A stretch of DNA of 64,000 nucleotides from Chromobacterium rhizoryzae (GTDB lineage Bacteria; Pseudomonadota; Gammaproteobacteria; Burkholderiales; Chromobacteriaceae): the NCBI RefSeq assembly GCF_020544465.1, contig NZ_CP066126.1:2542001-2606000 (forward strand), read 5' to 3'. This document shows positions 16,962 through 26,131 of this stretch, piece after piece (within the stretch, counting starts at the first letter, position 1; every line of letters begins with the position of its first letter). The notes under the pieces were generated by a model. That model was not told the DNA's origin, searched no databases, and saw only the letters and a program-made list of their open reading frames with translations. The translations under genes and the position numbers were made by a program.

Positions 16962-18510
16962 CAGAATGACCGGCAAACTCTACCTCGTCTCGGTCGGCCC
17001 CGGCCGCGCCGAACTGATCCCCGATCTCGCCCGCCAGGCGCTGGCGGCGAGCGAGGTGATCGTGTCCTACGATCTCTACCTGACCTGGGTGCAACCGTGG
17101 ATAACCGGCAAGGACATCCGCACCCTGCCGCTGACCCAGGAGCGCGAGCGCGCCCAGCTGGCGCTGGCGGAAGCCCGCGCCGGCAAAACGGTCGCTCTGC
17201 TGTCCAGCGGCGACATCGGCGTCTACGCGATGGCCACGCTGGCTTACGAGGACATGCGCGAGGACGATGGCTTCGACGTGCAGCTGATCCCCGGCATCAC
17301 CTCGGCCAACTCCTGCGCCTCCCTGCTCGGCGCGCCGCTGTCGCACGACTTCGCCACGCTCAGCCTGTCCGACCTGCTGTGCCCGTGGGAATGGATTGAA
17401 ACCCGCGCCCGCCACATCGCCCAGGCGGATCTGGCGGTAGTGTTCTACAACGTGCAAAGCCGCCAGCGCCAGGAAGGCGTCTACCGCATCCTGGACATCA
17501 TGCTGCAGCACAAGAAGCCGGAAACGCTGTGCGGCATCGTCCGCAATGCTTACCGCGAGGACCAGGCGGTGGAAATCGTTACCCTGGCCGAGCTGCGCAC
17601 CCGCCGCTTCGACATGCTGACCAGCATCGTCATCGGCAACCGCTTCACCCGCCGCAAACGGAACTGGATGTTCACCCCGCGCGGCTACTTCAACTGGGAC
17701 GACACTCAGGACACGGTGAAGGCCGACGCGCTGCCCGCCGCCGCGGCCTGGGTGTTCTCCGGCACCAGCGACGGCAACGCGCTGTCCCGCGCCATCGCGG
17801 AAACCGGCCGCGCGGTGGTGATCAGCAGCGCCAGCGATTACGGCAATGAGCAGGCGCAGCAGGCGGCGCCCGGCGTCGCCACCGTCAGCGGCCGGCTGGG
17901 CGTGGAGCGCCGCCGCGAACTGCTGTCCGGCAGCCGGGCCAGCGCCATCGTCGACGCTACCCACCCCTACGCCAGCGAGATGTCGCAGCAACTGATGGCG
18001 CTGGCCAAGGAACTGGCCCTGCCCTATCTGCGCTATGAGCGGCCGGCCAGCGCCAGCGCGCATCCGCTCATTCGCTGCGCCGACAGCGATGCGGCCGCCA
18101 GGCTGGCGATGGCTAAAGGAAAACGCCTGTTCCTCGCCACCGGCAGCAAGGAGCTGCACCGCTTCGTCGCCGCCGACGCCGACCGCAAGCATGAATGGTT
18201 CGTCCGGCTGGCGCCGGACCCGCAACACCTGCAACGGGCGCTGGAGCTGGGCATCCCGCGCTCGCGCGTCTGCGCGATGCAAGGCCCGTTCTCGCAGGCG
18301 GCCAACGAGGCGCTGTGGCGCGACTGGGGCATAGATTGCGTGATCAGCAAGGACGGCGGCGCGGCCGGCGGCTTTGACGCCAAGGCCGCCGCCGCGGCCG
18401 CGCTGGGCATCCCCTTCATCGTGATCGACCGGCCCCGCTTGGATTATCCGCAGGCCTTCGACGACTTCGCCGGCGTGCTGGCGGCCTTGCCCGCAGGAGA
18501 GCCCGCATGA
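16954..18510 (+). CDS. CbiH-CbiJ fusion: C17-methyltransferase and precorrin-6A reductase
   Basis: A 518-residue protein. Residues 1-255 are CbiH/CobJ: LYLVSVGPGRAELIPDLA, SSGDIGVYAMA, LIPGITSANSCASLLGAPLSHDF and VVFYNVQSR; this domain methylates C17 and contracts the ring. Residues about 265-518 are CbiJ/CobK: VFSGTSDGNALS, VDATHPYASEMS, PYLRYERP, FLATGSKEL and KDGGAAGGFDAK; this domain reduces cobalt-precorrin-6A. The two activities are usually separate genes. ATG 16954 is used; ATG 16966 (MTGK, as in cobA) is an equally possible start. It overlaps cobW by 4 bp. Confidence 0.9.
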   Translation: MDDRMTGKLYLVSVGPGRAELIPDLARQALAASEVIVSYDLYLTWVQPWITGKDIRTLPLTQERERAQLALAEARAGKTVALLSSGDIGVYAMATLAYEDMREDDGFDVQLIPGITSANSCASLLGAPLSHDFATLSLSDLLCPWEWIETRARHIAQADLAVVFYNVQSRQRQEGVYRILDIMLQHKKPETLCGIVRNAYREDQAVEIVTLAELRTRRFDMLTSIVIGNRFTRRKRNWMFTPRGYFNWDDTQDTVKADALPAAAAWVFSGTSDGNALSRAIAETGRAVVISSASDYGNEQAQQAAPGVATVSGRLGVERRRELLSGSRASAIVDATHPYASEMSQQLMALAKELALPYLRYERPASASAHPLIRCADSDAAARLAMAKGKRLFLATGSKELHRFVAADADRKHEWFVRLAPDPQHLQRALELGIPRSRVCAMQGPFSQAANEALWRDWGIDCVISKDGGAAGGFDAKAAAAAALGIPFIVIDRPRLDYPQAFDDFAGVLAALPAGEPA

Positions 18511-19613
18511 GCGCGCCGCGCCTGCCCGTTACCGTGTTGACCGGCTTCCTCGGCGCCGGCAAGACCACGCTGTTGAGCAAATTGCTGGAAAACAATAAGC
18601 AGCGCCGGCTGGCCATCCTGGTCAATGAATTCGGCGAGGTGTCGATAGACGGCGGCCTGCTGCGCGGCGGCGACGCCGGCGGCGTGGAAATCCACGATCT
18701 CGCCCAGGGCCTGGTGGCTTACGACGACGACGCCGACTTCCTGCCCACCATGCTGGCGCTGTGGCAGCGCCGCCAGCAGATCGACCACGTGCTGATCGAA
18801 ACCTCGGGCCTGGCGCTGCCCAGCGCGGTAATGGCCCAGTTGCAAAGCGAGGCGCTGGCGCCCTATTTCGTGCTGGACGCCACGCTGGCGGTGGTTGACA
18901 CCCCCTTGCTGCTGGCCGGGCATTTCGCGCCGGCCGGCGACGGCGGCAAGGCCGACGCGGTGGCGGGTTTGTTCGAGCAACAACTGGGGCACGCCGACAT
19001 CGTAGTGCTGAACAAGATAGACGCGCTGTCCGCCGACGCGCTGCTGGCGGCGGAAGACGCCGTGCGCCGGCAAGCGCCGTCGATACGCTTCATCGAACTG
19101 GCCTACCAGGCCAAGCTGGACACCCGGCTGACGCTGGGCCTGCACCTGCACGAAGCCGCGCCGGCCGCGCACCGCCATTACGGCCCGGTGGCCAGCATGC
19201 CGGGGCTGGCGATGCGGCCGCTGGCCAACCAGGCCTTGCTGGACGGTCACAGCCACGGCGGCCAGGCCGCGCACAGCCATGGACTGTCCACCCACAAGCA
19301 TTTCCACGAGCAAGACCCGGGCTGGCAATCATTCATGATCCGCAGCAAGGAAGCGCAAAACGCCGACAAGCTGGCCGCGGCGCTGGAGGCCATCGCCGGC
19401 GAGGAGCCGCTGCTCAGAATCAAGGGCTTCGCCGCTTGCGCGGAAGGCCCCGGCCGCTTGCTGGCCCAGGGCGTGCGCAGCCGCATCGAACTCAGCCGCG
19501 ACGAGACGCTGGCCGCGCCGCGCCAGGCGCAGCTGGTCTTCATCGGCTACCACCCCAGCCGCCCGCAGGTGCTGGCGCTGCTGCGCGACATCACCGGCGC
19601 GCACTGGAGCTAG
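18507..19613 (+). CDS. cobW: CobW-family G3E GTPase, lacking the usual CXCC motif
   Basis: A 368-residue G3E P-loop GTPase, probably a metallochaperone acting with CobN. Walker A GFLGAGKTT lies at residues 13-21, VNEFGEVSIDG at about 39-49, ETSGLALPSAV near 94, and the guanine motif NKID near 170. Family members normally carry GCxCC shortly after NEFGE; here the equivalent stretch (VEIHDLAQGLV) has no cysteine. A short His-rich segment (HSHGGQAAHSHG...HKHFHEQ, about 248-271) precedes the C-terminal CobW domain and could supply metal ligands. Cobalt specificity is inferred from operon context. Confidence 0.88.
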   Translation: MSAPRLPVTVLTGFLGAGKTTLLSKLLENNKQRRLAILVNEFGEVSIDGGLLRGGDAGGVEIHDLAQGLVAYDDDADFLPTMLALWQRRQQIDHVLIETSGLALPSAVMAQLQSEALAPYFVLDATLAVVDTPLLLAGHFAPAGDGGKADAVAGLFEQQLGHADIVVLNKIDALSADALLAAEDAVRRQAPSIRFIELAYQAKLDTRLTLGLHLHEAAPAAHRHYGPVASMPGLAMRPLANQALLDGHSHGGQAAHSHGLSTHKHFHEQDPGWQSFMIRSKEAQNADKLAAALEAIAGEEPLLRIKGFAACAEGPGRLLAQGVRSRIELSRDETLAAPRQAQLVFIGYHPSRPQVLALLRDITGAHWS

Positions 19614-19616
19614 CCG

Positions 19617-20408
19617 ATGAGCGCCTTGGAACTATGCGGCCTGGACTGGTCGCCGGACCCCGCCGTGGCGCCCGAGACCCGGCTGCTGCGCGACATCGCG
19701 CTGACGGTGCGGCCCGGCGAATTCGTCGGCGTCATCGGTCCCAACGGCAGCGGCAAGACCAGCACCTTGCGCTGCGCCTTCCGTTTCAACAAGCCGCTGG
19801 CCGGCGAGGCCAGGCTGGACGGCGCCGACATCTGGTCCCAGTCCGCCGCCGCCTTCGCCCGCCGCGTGGCGGTGGTGCTGCAGGAATTCCCCGAGGACTT
19901 CGGCCTGACCGTGCGCGAGGTGGCGGACATGGGCCGCATCCCGCACCAGTCGCTGCTGCGCGGCGGATCGCCGGCTGATCACGCCATCGTCGACGAGGCG
20001 CTGGCCCAGGTGGGACTGACGGCGCAGCAGCACCAGCCTTTCGCCACCCTGTCCGGCGGCGAAAAGCAGCGCGCGCTGTTGGCGCGGGCGCTGGCGCAGC
20101 AGCCCGAGCTGCTGATCCTGGACGAACCCACCAACCACCTGGACCTGCGTCACCAGCTATCGCTGTTGCGCCTGGTGCGCCGGCTGGGCATCGCCGCCGT
20201 CGCCACCCTGCACGACCTGAACCTGGCGGCCGCCTTCTGTCACCGCCTGTACGCGCTGAAGGCCGGCCGCATCGTCGCCAGCGGCGCGCCGGAAACCGTC
20301 TTGACGCCCCGGCTCCTGGCCGAGGTGTTCGGCGTGCGCGCGCTGGTGGACCGCCACCCGCAGGCCGGCCACCCCCGCATCACTCTGTTGGAAGAAGAAA
20401 ACCTATGA
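19617..20408 (+). CDS. ABC importer ATPase (BtuD/FecE type)
   Basis: A 263-residue ATP-binding subunit with Walker A GPNGSGKTS (41-49), the ABC signature LSGGEKQRALLARAL (about 144-158), Walker B LLILDEPTNHLD and switch His in LHDLN. It belongs to the iron-siderophore/B12 importer class. The binding protein and permease follow with 4-bp overlaps, so the three make one transporter. Location in a B12-regulated operon suggests cobalamin or cobinamide uptake. No outer-membrane TonB receptor gene is in the window. The gene order (ATPase first) is unusual but functional. Confidence 0.88.
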   Translation: MSALELCGLDWSPDPAVAPETRLLRDIALTVRPGEFVGVIGPNGSGKTSTLRCAFRFNKPLAGEARLDGADIWSQSAAAFARRVAVVLQEFPEDFGLTVREVADMGRIPHQSLLRGGSPADHAIVDEALAQVGLTAQQHQPFATLSGGEKQRALLARALAQQPELLILDEPTNHLDLRHQLSLLRLVRRLGIAAVATLHDLNLAAAFCHRLYALKAGRIVASGAPETVLTPRLLAEVFGVRALVDRHPQAGHPRITLLEEENL

Positions 20409-21373
20409 AACTGAATCCGCCTTCGCTCATCGCCTGCGGCCTGGCCGCGCTGCTGGCCTCCCAGGCCCAAGCCAGCGCCTACCCGCTGACCGTGGACAGC
20501 TGCAACCGCAAGGTCGTCTTTCAGCGCGCGCCGCAGCGCGCGGTCAGCCACGACATCAATCTGACCGAGATGATGGTGGCGCTGGGCCTGCAAAACCGCA
20601 TGGTCGGCTATACCGGCATCAGCGCCTGGAACAAGCTGAACGCGCCGTTGAAACAGGCGCTGGGCAAGCTGCCGGAACTGGCCGGCGACTACCCCTCGTC
20701 GGAAGCGCTGCTGGCCCGCAACGCCGACTTTTTCTTCGCCGGCTGGAACTACGGCCTGCGCGTGGGCGGCCCGGTGACGCCGGCCTCGCTGGCGCCCTTG
20801 GGCATCAATGTCTACGAGCTCAGCGAATCCTGCGCCCATGTGATGAAACGCCCGGCGGCGAGCCTGGACGACGTTTATCGCGACATCCATAATCTGGGCC
20901 GCATCTTCGACGTGGAGCCGCGCGCGCAAAAAGTGGTGGCCGAGATGAGGGCCAAGGTGGACGCCGTCGCCGCCCGCGTCGCCAAACGCAAGGCCACGCC
21001 GTCGGTCTTCGTCTACGACAGCGGCGAGGATCGCCCCTTCAGCGCCGGCCGGCTGGCGATGCCCGACGCGCTGATCCAGGCCGCCGGCGGCCGCAACATC
21101 CTGAACGACGTCAACGCCAGCTGGACCCGCGTCGACTGGGAAACCGTGGTGGCGCGCAATCCGCAAGTGGTCGTGATCATCGACTACGGCAAGGTCACCG
21201 CCCAGCAGAAGATCGCCTTCCTGCAGAAACACCCGGCGCTGAACAAGATGGCGGCGGTGCGCGACAAGCGCTTCATCGTGCTGCCCTACGACAGCGCCAC
21301 GCCCGGCATCGCCAACGCCGACGCCATCAGCGCGCTGGCGCGCGGCCTGCACCCGGAAGTCTTCGCCAAGTGA
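20405..21373 (+). CDS. Periplasmic corrinoid-binding protein (BtuF/FecB type)
   Basis: A 322-residue class III solute-binding protein with a cleavable signal peptide (hydrophobic core to about residue 22, ending SQAQASA). The conserved N-terminal lobe has PQRAVSHDINLTEMMVALGL. The long connecting helix (about 160-185) and a C-terminal lobe with NPQVVVIIDYG are typical. Expected to deliver the substrate to the permease encoded next. Corrinoid is inferred from the operon; a ferric chelate is the alternative. It overlaps both neighbours by 4 bp. Confidence 0.85.
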   Translation: MKLNPPSLIACGLAALLASQAQASAYPLTVDSCNRKVVFQRAPQRAVSHDINLTEMMVALGLQNRMVGYTGISAWNKLNAPLKQALGKLPELAGDYPSSEALLARNADFFFAGWNYGLRVGGPVTPASLAPLGINVYELSESCAHVMKRPAASLDDVYRDIHNLGRIFDVEPRAQKVVAEMRAKVDAVAARVAKRKATPSVFVYDSGEDRPFSAGRLAMPDALIQAAGGRNILNDVNASWTRVDWETVVARNPQVVVIIDYGKVTAQQKIAFLQKHPALNKMAAVRDKRFIVLPYDSATPGIANADAISALARGLHPEVFAK

Positions 21374-22392
21374 TCCGCGCCATCGCCAACCGTCCGCCGG
21401 CCTGGCCCTTGCTGAGCCTCTTGCTGGCCCTGCTGGCGCTGTCGCTGCCGCTGGCCTCCGGCCTGGGCGCCGCGCCGGTTGAATTCGCCGTCAGTTCCAA
21501 TGTGCTGCTACACCAGCTGGGCCTGCCGGTGGAACCGGCCTGGCAGCCGGGCCAGGATCTGATCATCTGGCAGCTGCGGCTGCCTCGCGTGCTGCTGGGC
21601 GGCATGGTCGGCGCCGGCCTGGCCTTGGTGGGCGCGGCCTTGCAGGCCACCACCCGCAACCAGCTGGCCGATCCCCACCTGTTGGGCGTCAGCTCCGGCG
21701 CCACGCTGGGCGCGGTGACGGTGCTGCTGTTCAGCGGCAATGTGCTGGGCGGCGCCACCCTGCCGCTGGCCGCCTTCACCGGCGCCTTGCTGGCCACCCT
21801 GCTGGTCACCGGCATCGCCGTGCGCCAGCGCCGCTTGCAGGCCGAGCGTCTGCTGCTGGCCGGCGTGGCCGTGTCCTTCCTGCTGATGGCCCTGGCCAAT
21901 CTGATGCTCTATCTGGGCGACCACCGCTCGGCCTCGGCCGTGCTGTTCTGGATGCTGGGCGGCCTGGGCCAGGCGCGCTGGGAGCTGCTGCCGGCGCCGC
22001 TGGCCGCGCTGTGCCTGGGGCTCGCCGCCTTGCTGACCGTGGCGCGGCCGCTGAACGCCCTGATGGCCGGCGAGCAGACCGCGGTCACCCTGGGCATACG
22101 CGTGACTCGGCTGCGGCTGGCGGTGTTCGCCGCCTCCTCGCTGCTGACCGGCACCATGGTCGCGGTCAGCGGCGCGATAGGCTTTGTCGGCCTGATGATC
22201 CCGCATATCGCCCGCCGCTGCGTCGGCGCCGACCACCGCCGCCTGCTGCCGGCCTGCGCGCTATTGGGCGCGCTGTTCCTGATCTGGGTGGACGCCGCCG
22301 CGCGCACCCTGATCGCGCCGGAAGACATCCCGGTGGGCGTCGGCACTGCCGCCGTCGGCGGTGCCTTCTTTATCTGGCTGCTGCGCCGCTGA
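21370..22392 (+). CDS. ABC importer permease (BtuC/FecCD type)
   Basis: A 340-residue inner-membrane protein with about ten hydrophobic segments and the FecCD motifs LRLPRVLLGGMVGAGLALVGA (near 57-77), DPHLLGVSSGA (about 100-110) and GFVGLMIPHIAR (about 273-284). The start is GTG 21370, in GTGA overlap with the binding-protein stop. The frame closes with an RR pair just before the adenosyltransferase gene. Confidence 0.9.
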   Translation: MIRAIANRPPAWPLLSLLLALLALSLPLASGLGAAPVEFAVSSNVLLHQLGLPVEPAWQPGQDLIIWQLRLPRVLLGGMVGAGLALVGAALQATTRNQLADPHLLGVSSGATLGAVTVLLFSGNVLGGATLPLAAFTGALLATLLVTGIAVRQRRLQAERLLLAGVAVSFLLMALANLMLYLGDHRSASAVLFWMLGGLGQARWELLPAPLAALCLGLAALLTVARPLNALMAGEQTAVTLGIRVTRLRLAVFAASSLLTGTMVAVSGAIGFVGLMIPHIARRCVGADHRRLLPACALLGALFLIWVDAAARTLIAPEDIPVGVGTAAVGGAFFIWLLRR

Positions 22393-22421
22393 CGGCGCCG
22401 GCCCCACACAAGGACGACACG

Positions 22422-23024
22422 ATGAAAACCGATCCGGCTTCCCACCAGCGCATGACCGAGAAGCGCAAGGCGGGCTTTGAAAAGAAAAAGGCCGCCGCCA
22501 CCGGCGAAAAAGGCCTGCTCATCGTCAACACCGGCACCGGCAAGGGCAAGAGCAGCGCCGCCTTCGGCATGGGCTTGCGCGCCGTCGGCCACGGCATGCG
22601 CCTGGGCGTGGTGCAGTTCATCAAGGGCGCGCTGCATACCGCCGAGCGCGATCTGCTGGGCGGCTTCGACAACTGCGACTTCCATACCATGGGCGAAGGC
22701 TATACCTGGAACACTCAGGACCGCGAGGCCGACATCGCCACCGCGCGCAAGGGCTGGGCGCAGGCGCTGGCGATGCTGGAGAGCGAGGATTACGAGATGG
22801 TAATCCTCGACGAATTGAACGTGGTGCTGAAGTACGAATACCTGCCGCTGGACGAAGTGCTGGCCGCCTTCGCCGCCCGGCCGGCGATGCAACACGTGGT
22901 GGTCACCGGCCGCCATGCGCCGGAAGCCTTGCTTGAGGCGGCGGATCTGGTCACCGAAATGCGCTTGGTCAAACACCCCTACCGCGAGCAAGGCATCAAG
23001 GCGCAACGCGGGGTGGAGTTCTGA
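22422..23024 (+). CDS. cobO: Corrinoid adenosyltransferase (BtuR/CobO)
   Basis: A 200-residue ATP:cob(I)alamin adenosyltransferase, which attaches the 5'-deoxyadenosyl group to reduced corrinoids. It has an N-terminal basic helix (HQRMTEKRKAGFEKKKAA), the P-loop NTGTGKGKSSAAFG (36-49), VVQFIKG, and the family block VILDELNVVLKYEYL. ATG 22422 follows GACGAC with a weak ribosome site; the N-terminal region matches the family from this Met. TGA overlaps the ATG of the next gene by one base. Confidence 0.94.
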   Translation: MKTDPASHQRMTEKRKAGFEKKKAAATGEKGLLIVNTGTGKGKSSAAFGMGLRAVGHGMRLGVVQFIKGALHTAERDLLGGFDNCDFHTMGEGYTWNTQDREADIATARKGWAQALAMLESEDYEMVILDELNVVLKYEYLPLDEVLAAFAARPAMQHVVVTGRHAPEALLEAADLVTEMRLVKHPYREQGIKAQRGVEF

Positions 23025-24328
23025 TGACGTCCTTGCGCTGCCCGGCGCTGTTCCTGACCGCCCCCGCCTCGCACCAGGGCAAGACCACGCTGACGGCGGC
23101 GCTGGCCCGCCATCACCGCAATCAGGGCCGCCGGGTCCGCGTGTTCAAGACCGGGCCGGACTTCCTGGACCCCTATGTGCTGGAGCGGGCCAGCGGCCAC
23201 ACCGTCTATGGCCTGGACTTGTGGATGAACGGGGAGGACGATTGCCGCGCCCGCCTGTACAAGGCCGCCGCCGAGGCCGACCTGATCCTGATCGAAGGCA
23301 GCATGGGCTTGTTCGACGGCACGCCCAGCAGCGCCGATCTGGCCGCCTTGCTCGGCGTGCCGCTGGTGGCGGTGATAGACGCCGCCGGCATGGCGCAGAG
23401 CTTCGCCGCCGTCGCCCACGGCCTGGCCAGCTTCCGCCCCGGCCTGACCTTTCACGGTTTTATCGCCAACCATGTCGCCAGCGATCGCCACGCCGAAATG
23501 CTGGCCCAGCAGTTGCCGGCCCATCTGCCCTTGCTGGCCGCGCTGCGCCGGGACGAGGCGGCGCGGCTGCCGGAGCGTCATCTGGGTCTGGTGCAGGCGC
23601 AGGAGATCGCCGACCTCGACGTGCGTCTCGAACGCATGGCGGGCCAGGTCGCCACCACCGCCTTGGCCGCGCTGCCGCCGGCGGTGGCCTTTCCCCCCGC
23701 CGCGCCCGCCGAGCCGCCGAAACTGCTGGCCGGCCGGCGCATCGCCATCGCCCGCGACGCCGCCTTCGCCTTTGTCTACCCGGCCAACCTCGAAACGCTG
23801 CTCCAGCTGGGCGCGGAGCTGAGCTTCTTCTCGCCGCTGGCCGACACGGCGCTGCCGGACTGCGACGCCGTTTACCTGCCCGGCGGCTATCCGGAACTGC
23901 ATCTGGACACGCTGGCCGCCAACACCGCGCTGAAAGCGGGGCTGCATGGACATATAGCGGCCGGCAAGCCGCTCTACGCCGAGTGCGGCGGCATGCTCTA
24001 TCTGCTGGACCGGCTGACCCGCCGCGACGGCGACAGCGCGTCTATGCTGGGCCTGCTGCCCGGCCGCGCGGTCCTTCAAGACAGGCTATGCGGGCTGGGA
24101 CTTCAGCAAATGACCTTCCCAGGCGGCGCGCTGCGCGGCCACACCTTCCACTACACCCGGCTGGACACGGCGCTGGAGCCGATCGCCCGCGCCGCGCGCG
24201 CCAGCGGCGCCGGAACCGGCGAGGCCTTGTACCGCAGCGGCAGCCTGTTGGCCAGCTATTTCCACGCCTATTTCCCGTCCAATCCCCTTGCCGCGGCAAG
24301 CCTGTTTCTGCCCTCAGCCGTTGCCTGA
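23024..24328 (+). CDS. cobB: Cobyrinic acid a,c-diamide synthase CbiA/CobB
   Basis: A 434-residue glutamine amidotransferase. N-terminal dethiobiotin-synthetase-like domain with APASHQGKTTLTAAL (residues 13-27), KTGPDFLDP (about 43-51) and EGSMGLFDG. C-terminal class I glutaminase domain with LPGGYPELH (about 285-293) and the nucleophile Cys near residue 321 in YAECGGMLYL. It amidates the a and c side chains, the step before adenosylation and CobQ. It is the last gene of the plus-strand operon; 37 bp separate it from the convergent signalling operon. Confidence 0.94.
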   Translation: MTSLRCPALFLTAPASHQGKTTLTAALARHHRNQGRRVRVFKTGPDFLDPYVLERASGHTVYGLDLWMNGEDDCRARLYKAAAEADLILIEGSMGLFDGTPSSADLAALLGVPLVAVIDAAGMAQSFAAVAHGLASFRPGLTFHGFIANHVASDRHAEMLAQQLPAHLPLLAALRRDEAARLPERHLGLVQAQEIADLDVRLERMAGQVATTALAALPPAVAFPPAAPAEPPKLLAGRRIAIARDAAFAFVYPANLETLLQLGAELSFFSPLADTALPDCDAVYLPGGYPELHLDTLAANTALKAGLHGHIAAGKPLYAECGGMLYLLDRLTRRDGDSASMLGLLPGRAVLQDRLCGLGLQQMTFPGGALRGHTFHYTRLDTALEPIARAARASGAGTGEALYRSGSLLASYFHAYFPSNPLAAASLFLPSAVA

Positions 24329-24365
24329 GCCCTTGCCCGCGATCCGAGACGCGGCCGGCTCGCCC

Positions 24366-26126
24366 TCATGACTTGCCTTGCTCCCAGGTTTCCCACCACG
24401 ACAAGACCTTGGCGGCCGGCATCGGCTTGGCGATGCTGAAGCCCTGGGCCAGGCAGCAACCCAGTTGCATCAAGACCGGCCAATACTTTTTACGCTCAAC
24501 GCCTTCGACAATGAAGTCAATGGCGCGGCTTTGACAGAAGACCGCCATGCACTGAATCAAGGAGGCGTTGAAGGAGCCCGGCTCCAAGTCCTGCGCAAAC
24601 GCCTTGTCCAGCTTGATCTCGGTGATGGGGCAGCTTTTCAGATAGGTAAAGGAGGTGAAGCCCGCGCCGAAGTCGTCTATCGACAAGGAAACGCCCTGAG
24701 CGTGCAGTTGTTCTATCATTTCCTTGGCCTTGACCGGGTTGATGACCAGCGCGGTTTCCGTCAACTCCAGCACCAGCAGGCTGGGCGGAACCTTGTAGAG
24801 CGCCAGCCGCGCCATCACTTCTTCGACAAACCGATTGTCCTCCAGCATCCGCGCGGAAATGTTCACCGCCACCTTGAACGGCTTTTGTCGCTGGCTGATC
24901 CAGCTTTGTTGCTGGGACAGCACCAGCTCCAGCGTCAGATAAGTGAAGCGGCTCAAGAGATTGCATGACTCCAGCGTGGGCATGAAATCGTCGGGGTTTA
25001 CCCGGCCTTGCGCCGGGCTGTTCCATCTGACCAGGGCTTCGAAACCCACCACCTCTTCGGTATCCAGCCTGACCTTGGGCTGATAATGCATTTCCAGCTC
25101 GCCTTGCTGGATCGCCCGGGTCAATTGCGTGATCAGGGCCTGGGTGGTTTGCCCCGCCTTGGGCCAGGGCTTGTCCTTTTCCCCCGCGTACAAGGCGACG
25201 GCGCCCAGATGGCTCTTGGCCTGATACATCGCGATATCGGCGCGGGACAGCAATTGGGCGGGATCGCAGCCGTGCTGCGGGCACATCGCCACGCCGAAGG
25301 ACGCGCCTATCGACAAGGCGTGCTCGCCCACCAGAATGGGCGCGTCCAGCGTATGGCCCACTTTTTCCGCCATGGCCAGCGCGCATTCCGCGCTATCCAC
25401 TTCCAGCAGCAAGGCGGCGAATTCGTCGCCGCCCAGGCGCGCGATGGTGTCCGAGCCGCGCAGCAGGGTGGCGAAACGCGCCCCCACCTCCCGCAGCACC
25501 AAATCCCCGGCCTGATGGCCCAGCTTGTCGTTGACCTCCTTGAAGCGGTCCAGGTCTATCATCAGCACGGCGAACGGCAGTTGATTGCGAGCGTGCAAGG
25601 CGCACAGCTGATCCAGGCGGTCGAGAAACAGATTGCGGTTGGGCAGATCGGTCAGCGAGTCGTACAGACTGCGGTGTTGCAGCAGTTGTTCGGTTTCGCG
25701 CAGCTTGGCCTGTATCGCCGCCACCCGCACGCCGTCGCTGATGGTCTGGCGCAGGCGGTCCTCGGTCAGTTCGAACTTGGGCAGGTATTCGTAGACGCCC
25801 AGCTTGATCGCCTCGGCGGCGATGCGTTCATTGCCGGTGCCGGTGACCGCCACGATCAGACAGGATTGGTTGCGTTGCTGGATGGACGGCACCAGTTCGC
25901 GGCCGTCGCCGTCGTCCAGCTTGAAGTCCAGAAACACAAAGTCGAACAACTCCCGGCCCAGCAGCTTCAAGGCGCTGGCCTTGGAGTCCGCTTCCAGAAT
26001 CTGGGAGCACAGGGCGTTTCGGTGCAGCAGGCGGATGATGCGCTCGCGGTCGACGTCGTCGTCGTCCACCACCAGCACGCTGACTTGCGGCGGCGTTTCC
26101 AACAGGCATTCGACATCGTCGATCAT
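24366..26126 (-). CDS. REC-GGDEF-EAL cyclic-di-GMP signalling protein
   Basis: A 586-residue cytoplasmic protein. The receiver domain (about 15-130) has acidic pocket DDDD and phosphoacceptor Asp67 in FLDFKLDD. The GGDEF domain (about 155-315) has an intact GGDEF and an RGSD inhibitory site five residues before it. The EAL domain (about 335-586) has EALVRW, ELTETAL, IDDFGAGFTSF and VEGVER, so both cyclase and phosphodiesterase motifs look intact. Last gene of a three-gene minus-strand operon with a sensor kinase and a receiver protein; net activity cannot be told from sequence. Confidence 0.93.
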   Translation of the reverse strand: MIDDVECLLETPPQVSVLVVDDDDVDRERIIRLLHRNALCSQILEADSKASALKLLGRELFDFVFLDFKLDDGDGRELVPSIQQRNQSCLIVAVTGTGNERIAAEAIKLGVYEYLPKFELTEDRLRQTISDGVRVAAIQAKLRETEQLLQHRSLYDSLTDLPNRNLFLDRLDQLCALHARNQLPFAVLMIDLDRFKEVNDKLGHQAGDLVLREVGARFATLLRGSDTIARLGGDEFAALLLEVDSAECALAMAEKVGHTLDAPILVGEHALSIGASFGVAMCPQHGCDPAQLLSRADIAMYQAKSHLGAVALYAGEKDKPWPKAGQTTQALITQLTRAIQQGELEMHYQPKVRLDTEEVVGFEALVRWNSPAQGRVNPDDFMPTLESCNLLSRFTYLTLELVLSQQQSWISQRQKPFKVAVNISARMLEDNRFVEEVMARLALYKVPPSLLVLELTETALVINPVKAKEMIEQLHAQGVSLSIDDFGAGFTSFTYLKSCPITEIKLDKAFAQDLEPGSFNASLIQCMAVFCQSRAIDFIVEGVERKKYWPVLMQLGCCLAQGFSIAKPMPAAKVLSWWETWEQGKS

Positions 26127-26131
26127 CTTGA

